From NCBI RefSeq assembly GCF_020782245.1, contig NZ_JAJGNP010000025.1, positions 1 to 35,440 of the forward strand: DNA of 35,440 bases, in the 5' to 3' direction. Below are positions 7,882 to 17,780 of the stretch, piece after piece. The number at the start of each line of letters is the position of its first letter. Position 1 is the stretch's first letter. Source of the stretch: Sphingobium soli. Its GTDB lineage: Bacteria; Pseudomonadota; Alphaproteobacteria; Sphingomonadales; Sphingomonadaceae. The position numbers and the translations under genes were made by a program. The notes under the pieces were generated by a model, which saw nothing but the letters and a program-made list of their open reading frames with translations, was not told where the DNA came from and ran no database searches.

Positions 7882-9386
7882 GACCCGCAATGGGAGCCGC
7901 GTGGGACAGGCTGTCGCCGCGCCAGAAATCCTGGATGATGGCAGGCACGGTCGCGCTCATCAGTCTTGCCGCCGGCTATGGTCTCTCGCAGCTCGGCGAA
8001 GGCCAGGGTGGTGCAAGCGACGCGGGCGGCAGTGCGACCGAATGCGAGGAGGTCCTTTACTGGTACGACCCGATGGTGCCGGGGCAGCACTTCGACGAGC
8101 CGGGCAAGTCGCCCTTCATGGATATGCAGCTGGTGCCCAAGTGCGCGGGCGAGGAGGCCACTGCAGGCGTCAGGATAGATCCCGGCCTGGTGCAGAATTT
8201 CGGCATCCGCACCACTGAAGCCGAGTACGGCGTCCTCGAGCCGGAAATAACCGTCACAGGCGTTCTGGCCTACAATGAACGCGACGTCGCGATCGTCCAG
8301 CCACGTGCCGGAGGCTATGTACAAAGAACCTACGGCCGCGCGCCCGACGATGTCGTTGGACGGGGCGCGCCGCTCGCGGATATCCTGGTTCCCGAATGGG
8401 GCGGAGCGCAGCAGGAGTATCTGGCCGTCCTGAACAGCGGTGATGAAGAACTTGCGCAGGCCATGCGCGAACGCATGCGCCTTTTGGGCATGCCTCCAGG
8501 CCTGATCTCATCGGTAGGGCGCAATGGACGTCCGCAGTCCACGATCACCGTTACCGCGCCGATTGGAGGTGCCATCACATCGCTCGGCGTGCGTCCGGGA
8601 ATGACAGTCATGGCCGGACAGACGCTCGCCGAGATAACCGGTTTCTCACCGATCTGGCTCGAAGCCGCGGTGCCTGAAAGGCAGGCGGCGACTGTCCGCG
8701 TCGGGCAACCTGTCAGCGCGACGCTGACCGCATTCCCCGAGGAACGCTTCTCCGGGCCCATCATCGCTATCCTGCCGAGCGCGCAGGATGCAAGCCGTAC
8801 GATCACCGTTCGTGCGCAACTGCCCAATGCATCCGGGCGCCTCAAGCCGGGCATGTTCGCACAGGTCTCGCTGACCCCGGACACACGCCGCGCGCTGCTG
8901 GTACCGTCCGAAGCGGTTATCAGGACCGGACGTCGAACCATCGTGATGGTGAAGCAGGACGAGGGCGGTTTCATGCCCGCCGAGGTCCGGATCGGCCGCG
9001 AAGCGGGTGGAAGGACCGAAGTGCTGGCCGGTCTGTCGGCAGGCGACCAGGTCGTGACATCGGGTCAGTTCCTGCTCGATTCCGAAGCAAGCCTCACCGG
9101 ACTGGACGTCCGTCCGATAGATCAGGCAGATGACGCTTCCACCGGCGGCGAGGACGCACCAGCGACCTTCGGTGCCACCGGCACGATCCAGTCGATCGCC
9201 AATGGTTCGGTGACGCTGCGGCATGGTCCTGTGCCCCGGCTCGATTGGCCCGCGATGACCATGACCTTCCGCACGAAGAGCGCGGCGCAAATGCGCGGGC
9301 TCGAGACGGGAGACAGGGTGCGCTTCACCTTCACCCAGCAGGATGCCGGCCCCCGGATCGAGTCTATCACGAGGGCCGGACAATGA
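7878..9386 (+). CDS. CusB-type RND periplasmic adaptor with metal-binding and CusF-like domains (cassette 1)
   Basis: The product has 502 residues. A membrane anchor or signal lies at about 18-38. Residues 58-89 form the heavy-metal-binding domain ([20 protein letters not shown], then MDMQLVPK). Next come the barrel-sandwich, alpha-hairpin and beta-barrel segments of membrane-fusion proteins. The last 70 or so residues are a CusF-like domain with the Cu(I)/Ag(I) signature [14 protein letters not shown]. The adaptor links the inner-membrane pump to the outer-membrane duct; the built-in CusF domain could deliver metal directly. It overlaps both neighbours by four bases, so the three pump parts are translationally coupled. 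Confidence 0.93.
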   Translation: MRPAMGAAWDRLSPRQKSWMMAGTVALISLAAGYGLSQLGEGQGGASDAGGSATECEEVLYWYDPMVPGQHFDEPGKSPFMDMQLVPKCAGEEATAGVRIDPGLVQNFGIRTTEAEYGVLEPEITVTGVLAYNERDVAIVQPRAGGYVQRTYGRAPDDVVGRGAPLADILVPEWGGAQQEYLAVLNSGDEELAQAMRERMRLLGMPPGLISSVGRNGRPQSTITVTAPIGGAITSLGVRPGMTVMAGQTLAEITGFSPIWLEAAVPERQAATVRVGQPVSATLTAFPEERFSGPIIAILPSAQDASRTITVRAQLPNASGRLKPGMFAQVSLTPDTRRALLVPSEAVIRTGRRTIVMVKQDEGGFMPAEVRIGREAGGRTEVLAGLSAGDQVVTSGQFLLDSEASLTGLDVRPIDQADDASTGGEDAPATFGATGTIQSIANGSVTLRHGPVPRLDWPAMTMTFRTKSAAQMRGLETGDRVRFTFTQQDAGPRIESITRAGQ

Positions 9387-12300
9387 TTGCTCGGATAATC
9401 GATGCCTCGATCGCCAACCGCCTGTTTATCGTTCTCGCCGCCGTCGCGGTAACGCTGGCCGGTTTCTGGGCGGTGCGCACGACGCCGGTCGACGCGTTGC
9501 CCGATCTGTCCGATGTGCAGGTTGTGGTCCGGTCAAACTATCCGGGTCAGGCCCCCCGGATCGTCGAGGAACAGGTCACCTATCCCCTGGCAACGACCAT
9601 GCTCTCGGTGCCGGGGGCGAAAACCGTCCGTGGCTATTCGATGTTCGGTGACAGCTATGTCTATATCATCTTCGAGGACGGTACCGACCTCTACTGGGCA
9701 CGCTCGCGCGTGCTCGAATATCTCAACCAGGTGCAGAACCGCCTGCCCGATGGCGTCACGAGCACGCTTGGGCCCGATGCAACCGGTGTGGGGTGGATCT
9801 ACGAATATGCGCTCGTCGACCGGACCGGCGGGCACGACCTTGCCGGACTGCGCAGCCTGCAGGACTGGTTCCTGCGCTACGAGCTCAAGACGATTCCCGG
9901 CATTGCCGAGGTCGCCAGCGTCGGCGGAATGGTCAAGCAATACCAGGTCGTGCTGGAACCTTACCGGATGGCATCGCTCGGCGTGACTCACGCCGAGATC
10001 GTGAGCGCAATCCAGGCCGCCAACCAGGAAGCGGGCGGCTCGATCGTCGAGATGGGCGAAGCCGAATATATGGTGCGTGCCTCGGGCTATCTCGGCGACC
10101 TCGACGATTTCAGGGCGATCCCGCTGCGCGCGGTGAGCGGCGGCGTTCCGGTCACGCTGGGCGACGTAGCGACGATCCAGGTCGGCCCCGAACTGCGCCG
10201 AGGCATCGCCGAGCTCAATGGCGAAGGCGAGGTTGCCGGCGGCATCATCGTCCTGCGCCAGGGGGCGGATGCGCGAAGCGCAATACAGGCCGTGGAACTC
10301 AAACTCGATGAGTTGCAGGCAAGCCTTCCCGAAGGCGTCGAGATCGTCACGACCTACGACCGATCCCAGCTCATCGATGCGTCGATCGAGAACCTCACCA
10401 CGAAGCTTATCGAAGAGTTTATTGTCGTGGCGCTCGTATGCGCACTGTTCCTCTGGCACGCGCGTTCGGCACTCGTCGCCATTATCACCCTGCCTTTGGG
10501 CGTGCTCGCAGCCTTCATCGTGATGCGCTTCCAGGGCGTCAATGCCAACATCATGTCGCTGGGTGGAATAGCCATCGCGATCGGTGCGATGGTAGATGCC
10601 GCCGTTGTGATGATCGAGAACGCGCACAAGCATCTCGAGCGATGGGAACACGAGAATCCCGATACCGTGCTCGCGGTGAAGGAACGCTGGCGGATCATCG
10701 CCGATGCATCGAAGGACGTGGGACCGGCGCTGTTCTTCAGCCTGCTGATCATTACGCTGTCGTTCCTACCGGTCTTTACCCTGCAGGCGCAGGAAGGGCG
10801 GTTATTTGCACCGCTTGCTTTCACCAAGACCTATGCGATGGCTGCCGCGGCCATTCTTTCGGTAACGCTGGTGCCGGTGATGATGGGTTGGCTGATCCGT
10901 GGGAAGATCCCTTCGGAAGATTCCAATTTTCTAAACCGCTGGCTGACGAAAATCTATCGTCCGGGGCTCGACTGGGTCATGCGGCGCCCCAAGGCAACGC
11001 TGGCGATCGCGGCGCTGATCTTTCTGACCACCGCGATCCCCTTCACCCGGCTTGGCGGCGAGTTCCTCCCGCCGCTCGATGAAGGCGATTTGCTTTATAT
11101 GCCGAGTGCATTGCCCGGCCTTTCCCCCGGCGAGGCGTCGGCGCTGCTGCAGCGCACCGATCGCCTGATCAAGTCGGTCCCGGAAGTGGAAACGGTGTTC
11201 GGTAAAGCGGGGCGCGCCGATACGGCGACGGATCCGGCTCCCCTGACGATGTTCGAAACGACGATCCGCTTCAAGCCCCGCGAAGAATGGCGCGAGGGAA
11301 TGACGCCCGATCTGCTGGTCGAGGAACTCGACCGGGTCGTCCAGGTGCCGGGCCTCGCCAATGTCTGGGTGCCGCCGATCCGCAACCGGATCGACATGCT
11401 CGCGACCGGAATCAAGAGCCCGATCGGGGTCAAGGTGTCAGGCGACGATCTCGATCAACTGGAACGCGTTGCACTCGATGTGGAGCGTATCGCCAAGACC
11501 GTGCCTGGCGTGAGTTCCGCGCTGGCCGAGCGGCTGTCGGGCGGTCGCTATGTCGATGTCGATATCGACCGGATGGCGGCCGCGCGATACGGACTCAACA
11601 TTGCCGACATCCAGCAGATCGTCTCTGGTGCAATAGGCGGCGCCAATGTCGCACGGACCGTCGAGGGGCTGGCGCGCTATCCGATCAATGTGCGCTATCC
11701 CCGCGAAATCAGAGACAGCGTCGATGAACTCAGGGCCCTGCCGGTTCTGACGCCGTCCGGCCAACAGATTACGCTCGGCACTGTCGCCCGTATCGCCGTC
11801 AGCGACGGTCCGCCGATGCTCAAGAGCGAGCAGGGTCGTCTGACCAGCTACATCTATGTCGATGTCCGGGGCCGCGATCTTACTTCGGTGGTCGCCGATC
11901 TTCAGGAGGCCGTCGCCGCGGGCGTCGATCTGCCTGCCGGCGTCAGTCTGTCCTATGCGGGCCAATTCGAATATCTGACGCGCGGCTATGAGCGACTAAA
12001 GATCGTGGTTCCCGCGACGCTCGCGATCATCTTCCTGTTGCTTTATCTCATTTTCCGACGCTGGGACGAAGCCTTGCTGATCATGGGCACGCTGCCCTTT
12101 GCGCTGACGGGCGGATACTGGTTGCTCTATCTGATGGGCTACAACCAGTCGGTGGCGACTGCGGTAGGCTTCATCGCGCTCGCCGGCGTCTCCGCCGAAT
12201 TCGGCGTCGTGATGCTGATCTACCTGAAAGCCGCACTGGAACGGCGACAAGCTGACCTGAGCGCCGAAGAAGTGGACGAGGCCATCCGGGAGGGCGCGCT

Positions 12301-12550
12301 CCTGCGCGTGCGGCCCAAGGCGATGACCGTCGCAGTCATCCTTGCCGGTCTCTTTCCGATCCTGATCGGCACCGGCGCGGGCTCGGAAGTCATGAGCCGC
12401 ATCGCCGCGCCGATGGTCGGCGGCATGATTACCGCGCCGCTCCTGTCCATGTTCCTGCTTCCCGCCGCTTATCTGTTGTTGCGGCGCCCCCGTCCGGAAA
12501 AATCGGCCAATTCTCAAGGAGAAGAAGAATGCGTACCCCAACCTACATGA
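9383..12550 (+). CDS. cusA: CusA-type heavy-metal RND efflux pump (cassette 1)
   Basis: The product has 1055 residues, full length for an HME-RND pump. It begins [18 protein letters not shown] with TM1, followed by the first large periplasmic loop, a TM2-TM6 block, the second loop, and TM8-TM12 ending in [12 protein letters not shown]. The TM4 motif [14 protein letters not shown] (about 403-416) contains the proton-relay Asp and is the form seen in Cu/Ag pumps rather than CzcA-type Zn/Co/Cd pumps. [19 protein letters not shown] is also Cus-like. It exports Cu(I)/Ag(I) using the proton gradient. Specificity is inferred from motifs and the CusF-like neighbours. Confidence 0.93.
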   Translation: MIARIIDASIANRLFIVLAAVAVTLAGFWAVRTTPVDALPDLSDVQVVVRSNYPGQAPRIVEEQVTYPLATTMLSVPGAKTVRGYSMFGDSYVYIIFEDGTDLYWARSRVLEYLNQVQNRLPDGVTSTLGPDATGVGWIYEYALVDRTGGHDLAGLRSLQDWFLRYELKTIPGIAEVASVGGMVKQYQVVLEPYRMASLGVTHAEIVSAIQAANQEAGGSIVEMGEAEYMVRASGYLGDLDDFRAIPLRAVSGGVPVTLGDVATIQVGPELRRGIAELNGEGEVAGGIIVLRQGADARSAIQAVELKLDELQASLPEGVEIVTTYDRSQLIDASIENLTTKLIEEFIVVALVCALFLWHARSALVAIITLPLGVLAAFIVMRFQGVNANIMSLGGIAIAIGAMVDAAVVMIENAHKHLERWEHENPDTVLAVKERWRIIADASKDVGPALFFSLLIITLSFLPVFTLQAQEGRLFAPLAFTKTYAMAAAAILSVTLVPVMMGWLIRGKIPSEDSNFLNRWLTKIYRPGLDWVMRRPKATLAIAALIFLTTAIPFTRLGGEFLPPLDEGDLLYMPSALPGLSPGEASALLQRTDRLIKSVPEVETVFGKAGRADTATDPAPLTMFETTIRFKPREEWREGMTPDLLVEELDRVVQVPGLANVWVPPIRNRIDMLATGIKSPIGVKVSGDDLDQLERVALDVERIAKTVPGVSSALAERLSGGRYVDVDIDRMAAARYGLNIADIQQIVSGAIGGANVARTVEGLARYPINVRYPREIRDSVDELRALPVLTPSGQQITLGTVARIAVSDGPPMLKSEQGRLTSYIYVDVRGRDLTSVVADLQEAVAAGVDLPAGVSLSYAGQFEYLTRGYERLKIVVPATLAIIFLLLYLIFRRWDEALLIMGTLPFALTGGYWLLYLMGYNQSVATAVGFIALAGVSAEFGVVMLIYLKAALERRQADLSAEEVDEAIREGALLRVRPKAMTVAVILAGLFPILIGTGAGSEVMSRIAAPMVGGMITAPLLSMFLLPAAYLLLRRPRPEKSANSQGEEECVPQPT

Positions 12551-12915
12551 TCCTGCTCGCGGCACCGCTGGCGCTTGCAGCCTGCGACGCTGCAGACGAC
12601 AGCTCAGAGACCATGATGTCTGACGACATGGCGAACTCGGACAGCATGCCCATGTCAGGCGAAATGCCGATGGCGGAAGAGACCGGCGGCGAGCAGAGCG
12701 CCAGCGCGGAGGGAACGGTAACAGCCATCGATTCCGAGGCGGGCACCGTGACCATCGAGCATGGTCCGGTCGAAAGTATCGGATGGCCCGCGATGACCAT
12801 GGCCTTCGAAGCCGACGAACCAATCCTCGAACAGGTCAGTGTCGGTGAGGGGATAGCCTTTGAATTTCGTACTGGAACCGAAGGCAGCGTCGTTACCTCG
12901 GTAACGCCGCGATAG
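12529..12915 (+). CDS. CusF-like copper-binding lipoprotein (cassette 1)
   Basis: The product has 128 residues. A lipobox LAAC (Cys19) indicates a lipoprotein, unlike the soluble CusF of E. coli. It is followed by a Met/Asp-rich linker (about 28-50) and a CusF-type OB fold with [19 protein letters not shown]; the His, Trp and two Met in this motif are the Cu(I)/Ag(I) ligands in CusF. The start overlaps the end of the pump gene by 22 bases, with the AAGGAGAAG ribosome-binding site inside it. It probably collects periplasmic Cu(I) for the pump. Confidence 0.9.
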   Translation: MRTPTYMILLAAPLALAACDAADDSSETMMSDDMANSDSMPMSGEMPMAEETGGEQSASAEGTVTAIDSEAGTVTIEHGPVESIGWPAMTMAFEADEPILEQVSVGEGIAFEFRTGTEGSVVTSVTPR

Positions 12916-12923
12916 GACGGTGG

Positions 12924-12957
12924 GTGGGAGGCGCTCGGTTGCGCCGGTGCCTCCCAC
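12924..12957 (+). terminator. Stem-loop after CusF-like gene of cassette 1
   Basis: GTGGGAGGC (12924-12932) pairs with GCCTCCCAC (12949-12957) around a 16-base loop. It begins 8 bases after the stop and has no T tract. It is a likely 3' end or partial attenuator between the efflux genes and the oxidase remnant. Confidence 0.45.
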
Positions 12958-12973
12958 GCGAAAACAGGTGAAT

Positions 12974-13563
12974 ATGCCAGGTATCGACAGGCCCAACTTT
13001 CAGGATCGCCGCGACTTCATGAAAAGCGCCGGCCTCGCGGCGACGGGTTTCGCGGCGCTGCCGCTGCTGGGTTGCGACACGCAAGGCAAGATGTCGCTCG
13101 ATCGATCAGGCGCAAGCAGTCCCCTTGCTATTCCTCCGCTACAAGCAGGAACGATCGAACGGGGCGAGCGTGTCTTTCGCCTGTCCCTGACACCGGGCGA
13201 GAAAGAATTCGTGCCCGGCACTCCGTCTCCGACGATCGGTATCGACGCATCCTATCTCGGCCCGACCCTCGAAATGCGCCGCGGCGAACAGGTTCGCTTT
13301 CACATCGACAACAAGCTTGCCGAAGATGCGACCGTCCACTGGCATGGTTTCGAACTTCCCGCCACAGCGGATGGCGGGCCGCACCAGCTCATACGGCCCG
13401 GTGAGCGCTGAAGCCCGTCCTTCGAACTACGCCAGCGCGCTTCGTTATACTGGTATCATTCGCATCTGCATCGCCGGGCCGGACCACAGGTCTATGCCGG
13501 ACTTGCTGCCCCGATCTACGTGCGCGACGAGGAAGAGGATCGCCTCGATCTGCCGAGCCGGTA
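12974..13563 (+). pseudogene. Multicopper oxidase (CueO/CopA-like), nonsense-mutated and 3'-truncated
   Basis: ATG 12974 has CAGGTG just upstream. The product starts with a Tat-type signal (RRDFMKSAGLAATGF) and the first cupredoxin domain, including the copper motif TVHWHGFEL. An in-frame TGA at 13409-13411 follows RPGER. The same frame continues SPSFELRQRASLYWYHSHLHR, containing the second copper motif HSHLH, through to LDLPSR. In this family a Trp is expected at the TGA position, so one TGG-to-TGA change explains the break. The frame then hits TAG at 13562 where the sequence switches to the integrative element. The remaining two-thirds, including the T1 copper site, is missing. It would have oxidised Cu(I) in the periplasm. 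Confidence 0.88.
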
Positions 13564-14139
13564 GCGGCCTTCCTCACCGTTGATGAGGGGCATGACGAAC
13601 GTCGAGAAGCCCGAGCCGGGTCGCACCGTCCGCACCGGGCAGATCAGATGGCAGTGGGGCACACCATGCCCCCAATGCCTTCCGGGCACATGCAGAACGG
13701 CAACAGCCGCCACCTCGAGCTGGAGAGCAAGCAGGAGTCCGAAGCCTCGCGACAGCTCCCAGACCTCGTGCAGGCGCATCTCGGAAGGTATGCTGTCTGC
13801 CTCCGGAAATTTCAAGGTCATCACGGCTGCAAGGTGCTTGATGGCTCCATCGTCGTTGATGTGAAAGGCCTCGCACATTCGCTGGGGATCGCGAAATTCA
13901 TCGGGCGCCCCCCGCGGCAGCAGGACATCCCACCGCTCCGCTGTCGGATCGTTCCACTTCGTGCCGACAGCCGGCCTGTCGGTCGGATAGAGGCGCCGAC
14001 CAATCACATCCTCCAGCCTGCGACGCGGCTGAGATTGACCAGCATCGGCGCCGACCACCCCATAGGAGATGTTCTGCTCCTCGCCGGTGATCGGATCGTA
14101 ATCGAGGCCTGGCGGTGCGTTGTGCTTCCTGACCGGCAT
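13516..14139 (-). CDS. Relaxase-like protein, 3' end truncated and chimeric
   Basis: The ORF begins at ATG 14139, overlapping the stop of the upstream gene (TGATG). It contains VAAVAVLHVPGRHWGHGVPH followed by CHLICPVR, reminiscent of the histidine motif (PHAHI type) of MobA/MobL relaxases, and a preceding segment with LPSEMRLHEVWELSR-like spacing. The relation is remote and my recognition tentative. The last 17 or so codons, from 13563 down, are the antisense of the multicopper oxidase fragment, so the native C-terminus is gone and replaced by Arg/Ser-rich read-through. The protein is probably non-functional. It belongs with the integrase module. Confidence 0.5.
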   Translation of the reverse strand: MPVRKHNAPPGLDYDPITGEEQNISYGVVGADAGQSQPRRRLEDVIGRRLYPTDRPAVGTKWNDPTAERWDVLLPRGAPDEFRDPQRMCEAFHINDDGAIKHLAAVMTLKFPEADSIPSEMRLHEVWELSRGFGLLLALQLEVAAVAVLHVPGRHWGHGVPHCHLICPVRTVRPGSGFSTFVMPLINGEEGRYRLGRSRRSSSSSRT

Positions 14140-14654
14140 CACAGCACCTCCGTTCCGCGCGTGGCCTTGATGATCTCCTTGGCCGCGCGGCACACGCCGT
14201 CGCAGCGCTCCTGCCAGGTGACGAAATCTGGCTCCGCCTCGATATGCAGACCATCAGCGGCCATTCGGACGTGGGCGCCCTTGCGGGACGGCACGAGCCA
14301 ATGGTCGCCATTCCCCGAATAAAGAATGAGATCGGGGAGCATGATCGTCTGATCGCCGCTCCAGATCACCGCATCCCACAGCACCGGATCCAGAACCTCC
14401 GGATGGAGGCCGTGCCGCGCCAGGAGGACGTCGCAGCCCGTTTTCATTGCCGCACGCTCCATCGCCTCGCGGAAGAGCGGATAGGTACAGGGAGTGGCGG
14501 CGAGGATCAGTCCAGCCTGGCTGAGGCGGATGGATCCGGCAGGTAGGCCATAAGCGACGGCGCGGCCCATCGGGTGCGGCAGGATTTTCAGAGTGTGGCG
14601 CAGGACGCTGGAGGACGTGCGCGAGCCTTCATAGTGCGGTTCGGTATAGTTCAT
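14139..14654 (-). CDS. Unknown protein of the integrase module
   Basis: A 171-residue soluble protein that I cannot assign to a family. It has WDAVIWSGDQTIMLPDLILYS and a C-terminal DFVTWQERCDGVCRAAKEIIK region, and no signal or membrane segment. Its stop overlaps the start of the relaxase-like gene, so the two are co-translated and probably work together. The next gene upstream on this strand is the integrase, with two hairpins between them. Codon use and frame coherence support a real gene. Confidence 0.6.
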   Translation of the reverse strand: MNYTEPHYEGSRTSSSVLRHTLKILPHPMGRAVAYGLPAGSIRLSQAGLILAATPCTYPLFREAMERAAMKTGCDVLLARHGLHPEVLDPVLWDAVIWSGDQTIMLPDLILYSGNGDHWLVPSRKGAHVRMAADGLHIEAEPDFVTWQERCDGVCRAAKEIIKATRGTEVL

Positions 14655-14677
14655 CAGGGAAAACCCTCTTGCTGGAG

Positions 14678-14704
14678 AGGAGCCGATCCGTTTGATCGGC
14701 TCCT
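14678..14704 (-). terminator. 11-bp stem-loop between integrase and downstream genes
   Basis: AGGAGCCGATC (14678-14688) and GATCGGCTCCT (14694-14704) form a perfect stem with a 5-base loop, 24 bases before the start of the unknown gene on the minus strand. It could terminate integrase transcription or control the leader of the following pair of genes. Confidence 0.45.
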
Positions 14705-14774
14705 AGGCTTCCCTTCGATTTTCATCTCTTCAGGAAGTCGCAGCTTCCCGCTTGTTCATTTGCTCCACTTGTGA

Positions 14775-14796
14775 GCGGCGAACGCCTGTTCGCCGC
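14775..14796 (-). terminator. Stem-loop directly after the integrase gene
   Basis: GCGGCGAAC (14775-14783) pairs with GTTCGCCGC (14788-14796) around a 4-base loop, about 10 bases beyond the integrase stop on the minus strand. It is a good terminator-like hairpin, although no clear T tract follows. Confidence 0.5.
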
Positions 14797-14805
14797 GCAT
14801 CTTCG

Positions 14806-16584
14806 TCAGGCGGCCTCCCGCCGAGCCACCGGCGCGGGGAAGTAGGGCAGCTCGAGCTTGGCCACCTCACGAGCGAGGCGAGTGAGCGGTGCGCCATCGC
14901 CGTATTTGCTGCCGATATCGGGCCTCCAGTGCCCGGTCAGCTGGTCATGGATCTCCTTCGAGATCCCGGCGTCCCGGCACTCGTCCTTGAACTTGTGGCG
15001 GAAGCTGTGGAACACGTAGTTGCGTTCATCGATGCCGATCCGGTCGAGATAGCGGTTGGTACGCCGGCTGAGATTGTGCGTCAGCTTCTCGTTGGAATTG
15101 AGCTTCACGTCCCGAAACACCCGCTGGTCCGGCTGGCGACCCCGCCGCGCCCACTCCAGGAAGCCGAGCTCGATCAGCTTCGGGTGCAAGGGCACCCGGC
15201 GCCTCGAGCTGTCGGTCTTCAGCTCCTGATCATCCCCCAGGTTATCCAGCCAGAGATAGTGGATGCCCTTCTCGGTCCTCACGTCGCTGACAAGGAGCTG
15301 GCCGAGCTCCTCGATCCTGGCTCCGGTGGCAGCCGCCAGCAGGAACACCCAGTAGAGATCGTCCGCATAGACCTCCTCGCCCGGCAGGCAGCGCCGGAAA
15401 TCCGCCTCGCCCGCGCAGCCTGTGAACATGGGCGAGGCGAAGATCTTGTGCATGTGCGCGTCCGTGAACGGTCGACGCTCCGTCTGGGCGACCACCCGCC
15501 CGCGCTTCTCCCCGATCATGCGGATGCGAGCCATCGGGTTTCCGTCCAGATCATATTCTTCCAGGACAGAGGAGATGATCGCCGAAAGGCCGCCGACATA
15601 CTTCTTGATCGATGCCGGCGAGAGCGCGGGACGGTCCTCGCGTCCGACCCGGTCGAAATGGACGTAGAGATCGTGAAAGGAGAGCCTGCGCTCATCCTTG
15701 GTGAGGTACGCCGGGATCGCCATGTGAGCGTCGCGGAAAATCCGGCCATGCCGCGCGGTGACGGCCGTCAGAGGCATGTCGCCGAACAGATCGTGAAACC
15801 GATTCACGGCCACCAGATACTCGCCTGCAGTCTGGCTGCTGGGGCCCTGGAACTCCTTCCACAGCTCATAGGCGTCCCGCATGGTGCCGCAGGCCGGCGG
15901 CGGCGCTGCCGCCAGCTGGGCAGCCCAGGTGGCCGGCACGACGCTGGTGGGATTCTTGTGAACCTCGGGCTTCAGGAGCTCGGCTAGCAAGGCTTCTGCG
16001 AGGAGACGCGATTCGCGGCGGCCGGGCTGCTTGTCGGGCAAACCGGCAAACTCGCGCACTTCGGGAAGGATGATGCTCGCCCGGCTGTAATCTCCGCGTT
16101 CGAACTCCTGCCGCAACGCCTCGATCGGATCGGGGAAGGGCATCGCCCGGGCGTCCGCGACCGTCCCGTCGGGGCCGAACTCCACGTCGTCAGCCAGTTG
16201 GTTCTGTTTGGCGGTCTGCTCGATCTCGATGTGGCCCGCGACGAAGGCGAGCGCAAAGGCCGCGCGGTCGGACGCCTTCCTGACCGAAGCAGCATCGCGC
16301 CGATTCCCGAGCAGGAACTCGGCCGCGATGTCCGCTGCTCGCTCGGCCGTCATCGGCGCGGCGTCCGGCCCGAGGGCGGCGAGGGCGACCTTCTTTCGGG
16401 CCTGCCACTTGGCATCTTCGGCCGCGAACAGCTGCTTTGCGGCTTCATAGTCGCGAACGCCGAGCGACTGTTTCCACTCGGACTTGCCGCCGAACTGGCT
16501 GCGCAGGGCTTCGGGGATCTCTCGGCGCAGGTAATAGACGCCGTTTTGGTGAACGTAGAGTCCTGGGGTTTTTGTCTTTTTCAT
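14806..16584 (-). CDS. Tyrosine recombinase / site-specific integrase
   Basis: The product has 592 residues if ATG 16584 is used; an in-frame start at 16659 would add 25 unlikely residues across the promoter. The N-terminus (KTPGLYVHQNGVYYLRREIP) is the short domain typical of DUF6538-type integrases, followed by a long core-binding region. The catalytic domain shows the Arg in AATGARIEELGQLL, HSFRHKFKDECRDAG (H-x-x-R), the later His of TGHWRPDIG and the Tyr nucleophile in SKYGDG. All key residues are present, so it may be active. The gene lies beside a tRNA-Glu-like sequence, the usual arrangement for island integrases. Confidence 0.9.
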   Translation of the reverse strand: MKKTKTPGLYVHQNGVYYLRREIPEALRSQFGGKSEWKQSLGVRDYEAAKQLFAAEDAKWQARKKVALAALGPDAAPMTAERAADIAAEFLLGNRRDAASVRKASDRAAFALAFVAGHIEIEQTAKQNQLADDVEFGPDGTVADARAMPFPDPIEALRQEFERGDYSRASIILPEVREFAGLPDKQPGRRESRLLAEALLAELLKPEVHKNPTSVVPATWAAQLAAAPPPACGTMRDAYELWKEFQGPSSQTAGEYLVAVNRFHDLFGDMPLTAVTARHGRIFRDAHMAIPAYLTKDERRLSFHDLYVHFDRVGREDRPALSPASIKKYVGGLSAIISSVLEEYDLDGNPMARIRMIGEKRGRVVAQTERRPFTDAHMHKIFASPMFTGCAGEADFRRCLPGEEVYADDLYWVFLLAAATGARIEELGQLLVSDVRTEKGIHYLWLDNLGDDQELKTDSSRRRVPLHPKLIELGFLEWARRGRQPDQRVFRDVKLNSNEKLTHNLSRRTNRYLDRIGIDERNYVFHSFRHKFKDECRDAGISKEIHDQLTGHWRPDIGSKYGDGAPLTRLAREVAKLELPYFPAPVARREAA

Positions 16585-16665
16585 ACCGTCTCGCTGTACA
16601 AGTCTACTGTACAAGCAGCGGTAAAAAAGGGCTGAATCCTGAGATTCCGCGCGCTTCAAGCGTTC

Positions 16666-16730
16666 TGGTGACCCCTACGGGAGGGGACGCCAGGCCGAAA
16701 TGCCGGTTGTTCCCGCTGTCCTAGCCGCCA
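16666..16730 (-). other. tRNA-Glu-like remnant / probable attachment site
   Basis: Read on the minus strand, 16681-16666 is CCCGTAGGGGTCACCA, which matches the T-arm 3' strand, acceptor stem and CCA end of alphaproteobacterial tRNA-Glu. About 35 bases further 5', GCGGCTAGGAC resembles the D-arm of the same tRNA, but the anticodon arm and the TTCGAAT loop are absent, so this is not a working tRNA. Its position next to the integrase start suggests the core of an att site. I found no second copy of the core in the window. Confidence 0.45.
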
Positions 16731-16764
16731 CGAATTCGATGGAGATCCAAGGCAAGAGGAGCAT

Positions 16765-17778
16765 TTGATATCAGCCGCTTCAGCATTTCCAGCTCTGGCG
16801 CAGGCGTCCCCCCGACCGCAGTCCGGGATTGTCGCCTGTATCGATTGCTCCGATCATGATGCGTGGATCTACTCACACGCTCGTGCGCTCGCGACAACGC
16901 TCGACGTCCCTATTACCCTGCTACAAGTACTTGACGGCGAGGGCTCGACGCGCTCTCGTCCAGACCCGATTGAATGTAACCTCCGGCGGCGCGAAGCCCT
17001 GCGCGCCCTCGATCGATGCGCCGCCGCGACCAGCGCACCTCCAACCAAAACCTCCATCGAATTGGCCGAAGGCCAAACCGCGGAGGAAATTTGCCGCTTT
17101 GTCCGAGAGTGCGACGACGGCATGGTCGTACTGGGAAGACGAGGCAGGCAAGAGGCCGGTCGCCCGGGCATGGGGGCAACCGTGCACAAGGTGCTCATGC
17201 AGACGCCAGCCCCGGTCCTGCTCGTACCGGTAGAGGCCCCGCTTCCGGCAGCGCCCTACAGAAGGGTTGTGGTGCCGCTTGACGGCTCTCGTTGGGCTGA
17301 GAGCGTGCTGCCCCTAGCTGTGCGTCTTGCGAAGGCCTCGGAAGCGGAACTCCTGCTCGTCCATGTCGTCCCTACGCCCGAGATGATCGAGGCACGGCCC
17401 CTGGAAGTCGAGGACAAGAAGCTTCAACAAGCCCTTATAGAGCGAAATGAGCAAGCAGCACGCAGCTACCTGGATCGAACGAAATCCAACCTCTCGGCGT
17501 CCGGTCTACGAATGCGTACGATTTCGATCCGTGGCGAGGATGTACGCGAGGTGCTGTGCGATCTTATTCAGCGCGAGAGGGCCGATATTGCCGTCCTGCC
17601 CGCGCGCGGCCACAGCCATCGGCATGTTTCCGACGTACCCTATGGAACGGTCGCCTCCTACCTGATGACGCATTGCAATGTACCAATGCTCGTAACGCCT
17701 GCGACAATCCGCTCGGGAAAAGCGCAGATCGCCGTAGGGCATAATTGCCTCCGGCTACCCCTCGCCGCCCAAGCCTGA
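16765..17778 (+). CDS. Tandem-domain universal stress protein
   Basis: This 337-residue protein has two UspA folds, about 20-155 and 165-315. Each begins with a beta strand plus acidic loop (GIVACIDCSDHD; RVVVPLDGSRWAES) and ends with the family tail (APVLLVP; VPMLVTP). The nucleotide-binding GxxG-like loops are imperfect (VLGRRGRQEAG; LPARGHSHRH), so ATP binding is uncertain. Start TTG 16765 is supported by AGAGGAG at 16755-16761. It is 2 bases from the glucan-synthetase fragment, so both were one operon before the IS insertion. General stress role, partner unknown. Confidence 0.85.
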   Translation: MISAASAFPALAQASPRPQSGIVACIDCSDHDAWIYSHARALATTLDVPITLLQVLDGEGSTRSRPDPIECNLRRREALRALDRCAAATSAPPTKTSIELAEGQTAEEICRFVRECDDGMVVLGRRGRQEAGRPGMGATVHKVLMQTPAPVLLVPVEAPLPAAPYRRVVVPLDGSRWAESVLPLAVRLAKASEAELLLVHVVPTPEMIEARPLEVEDKKLQQALIERNEQAARSYLDRTKSNLSASGLRMRTISIRGEDVREVLCDLIQRERADIAVLPARGHSHRHVSDVPYGTVASYLMTHCNVPMLVTPATIRSGKAQIAVGHNCLRLPLAAQA

Positions 17779-17780
17779 TC

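Noticed and set aside
14752..15987. Plus-strand ORF of 411 codons opposite the integrase
   Set aside because: It is a shadow of the tyrosine recombinase, whose catalytic residues are on the minus strand; no domain or good start site.
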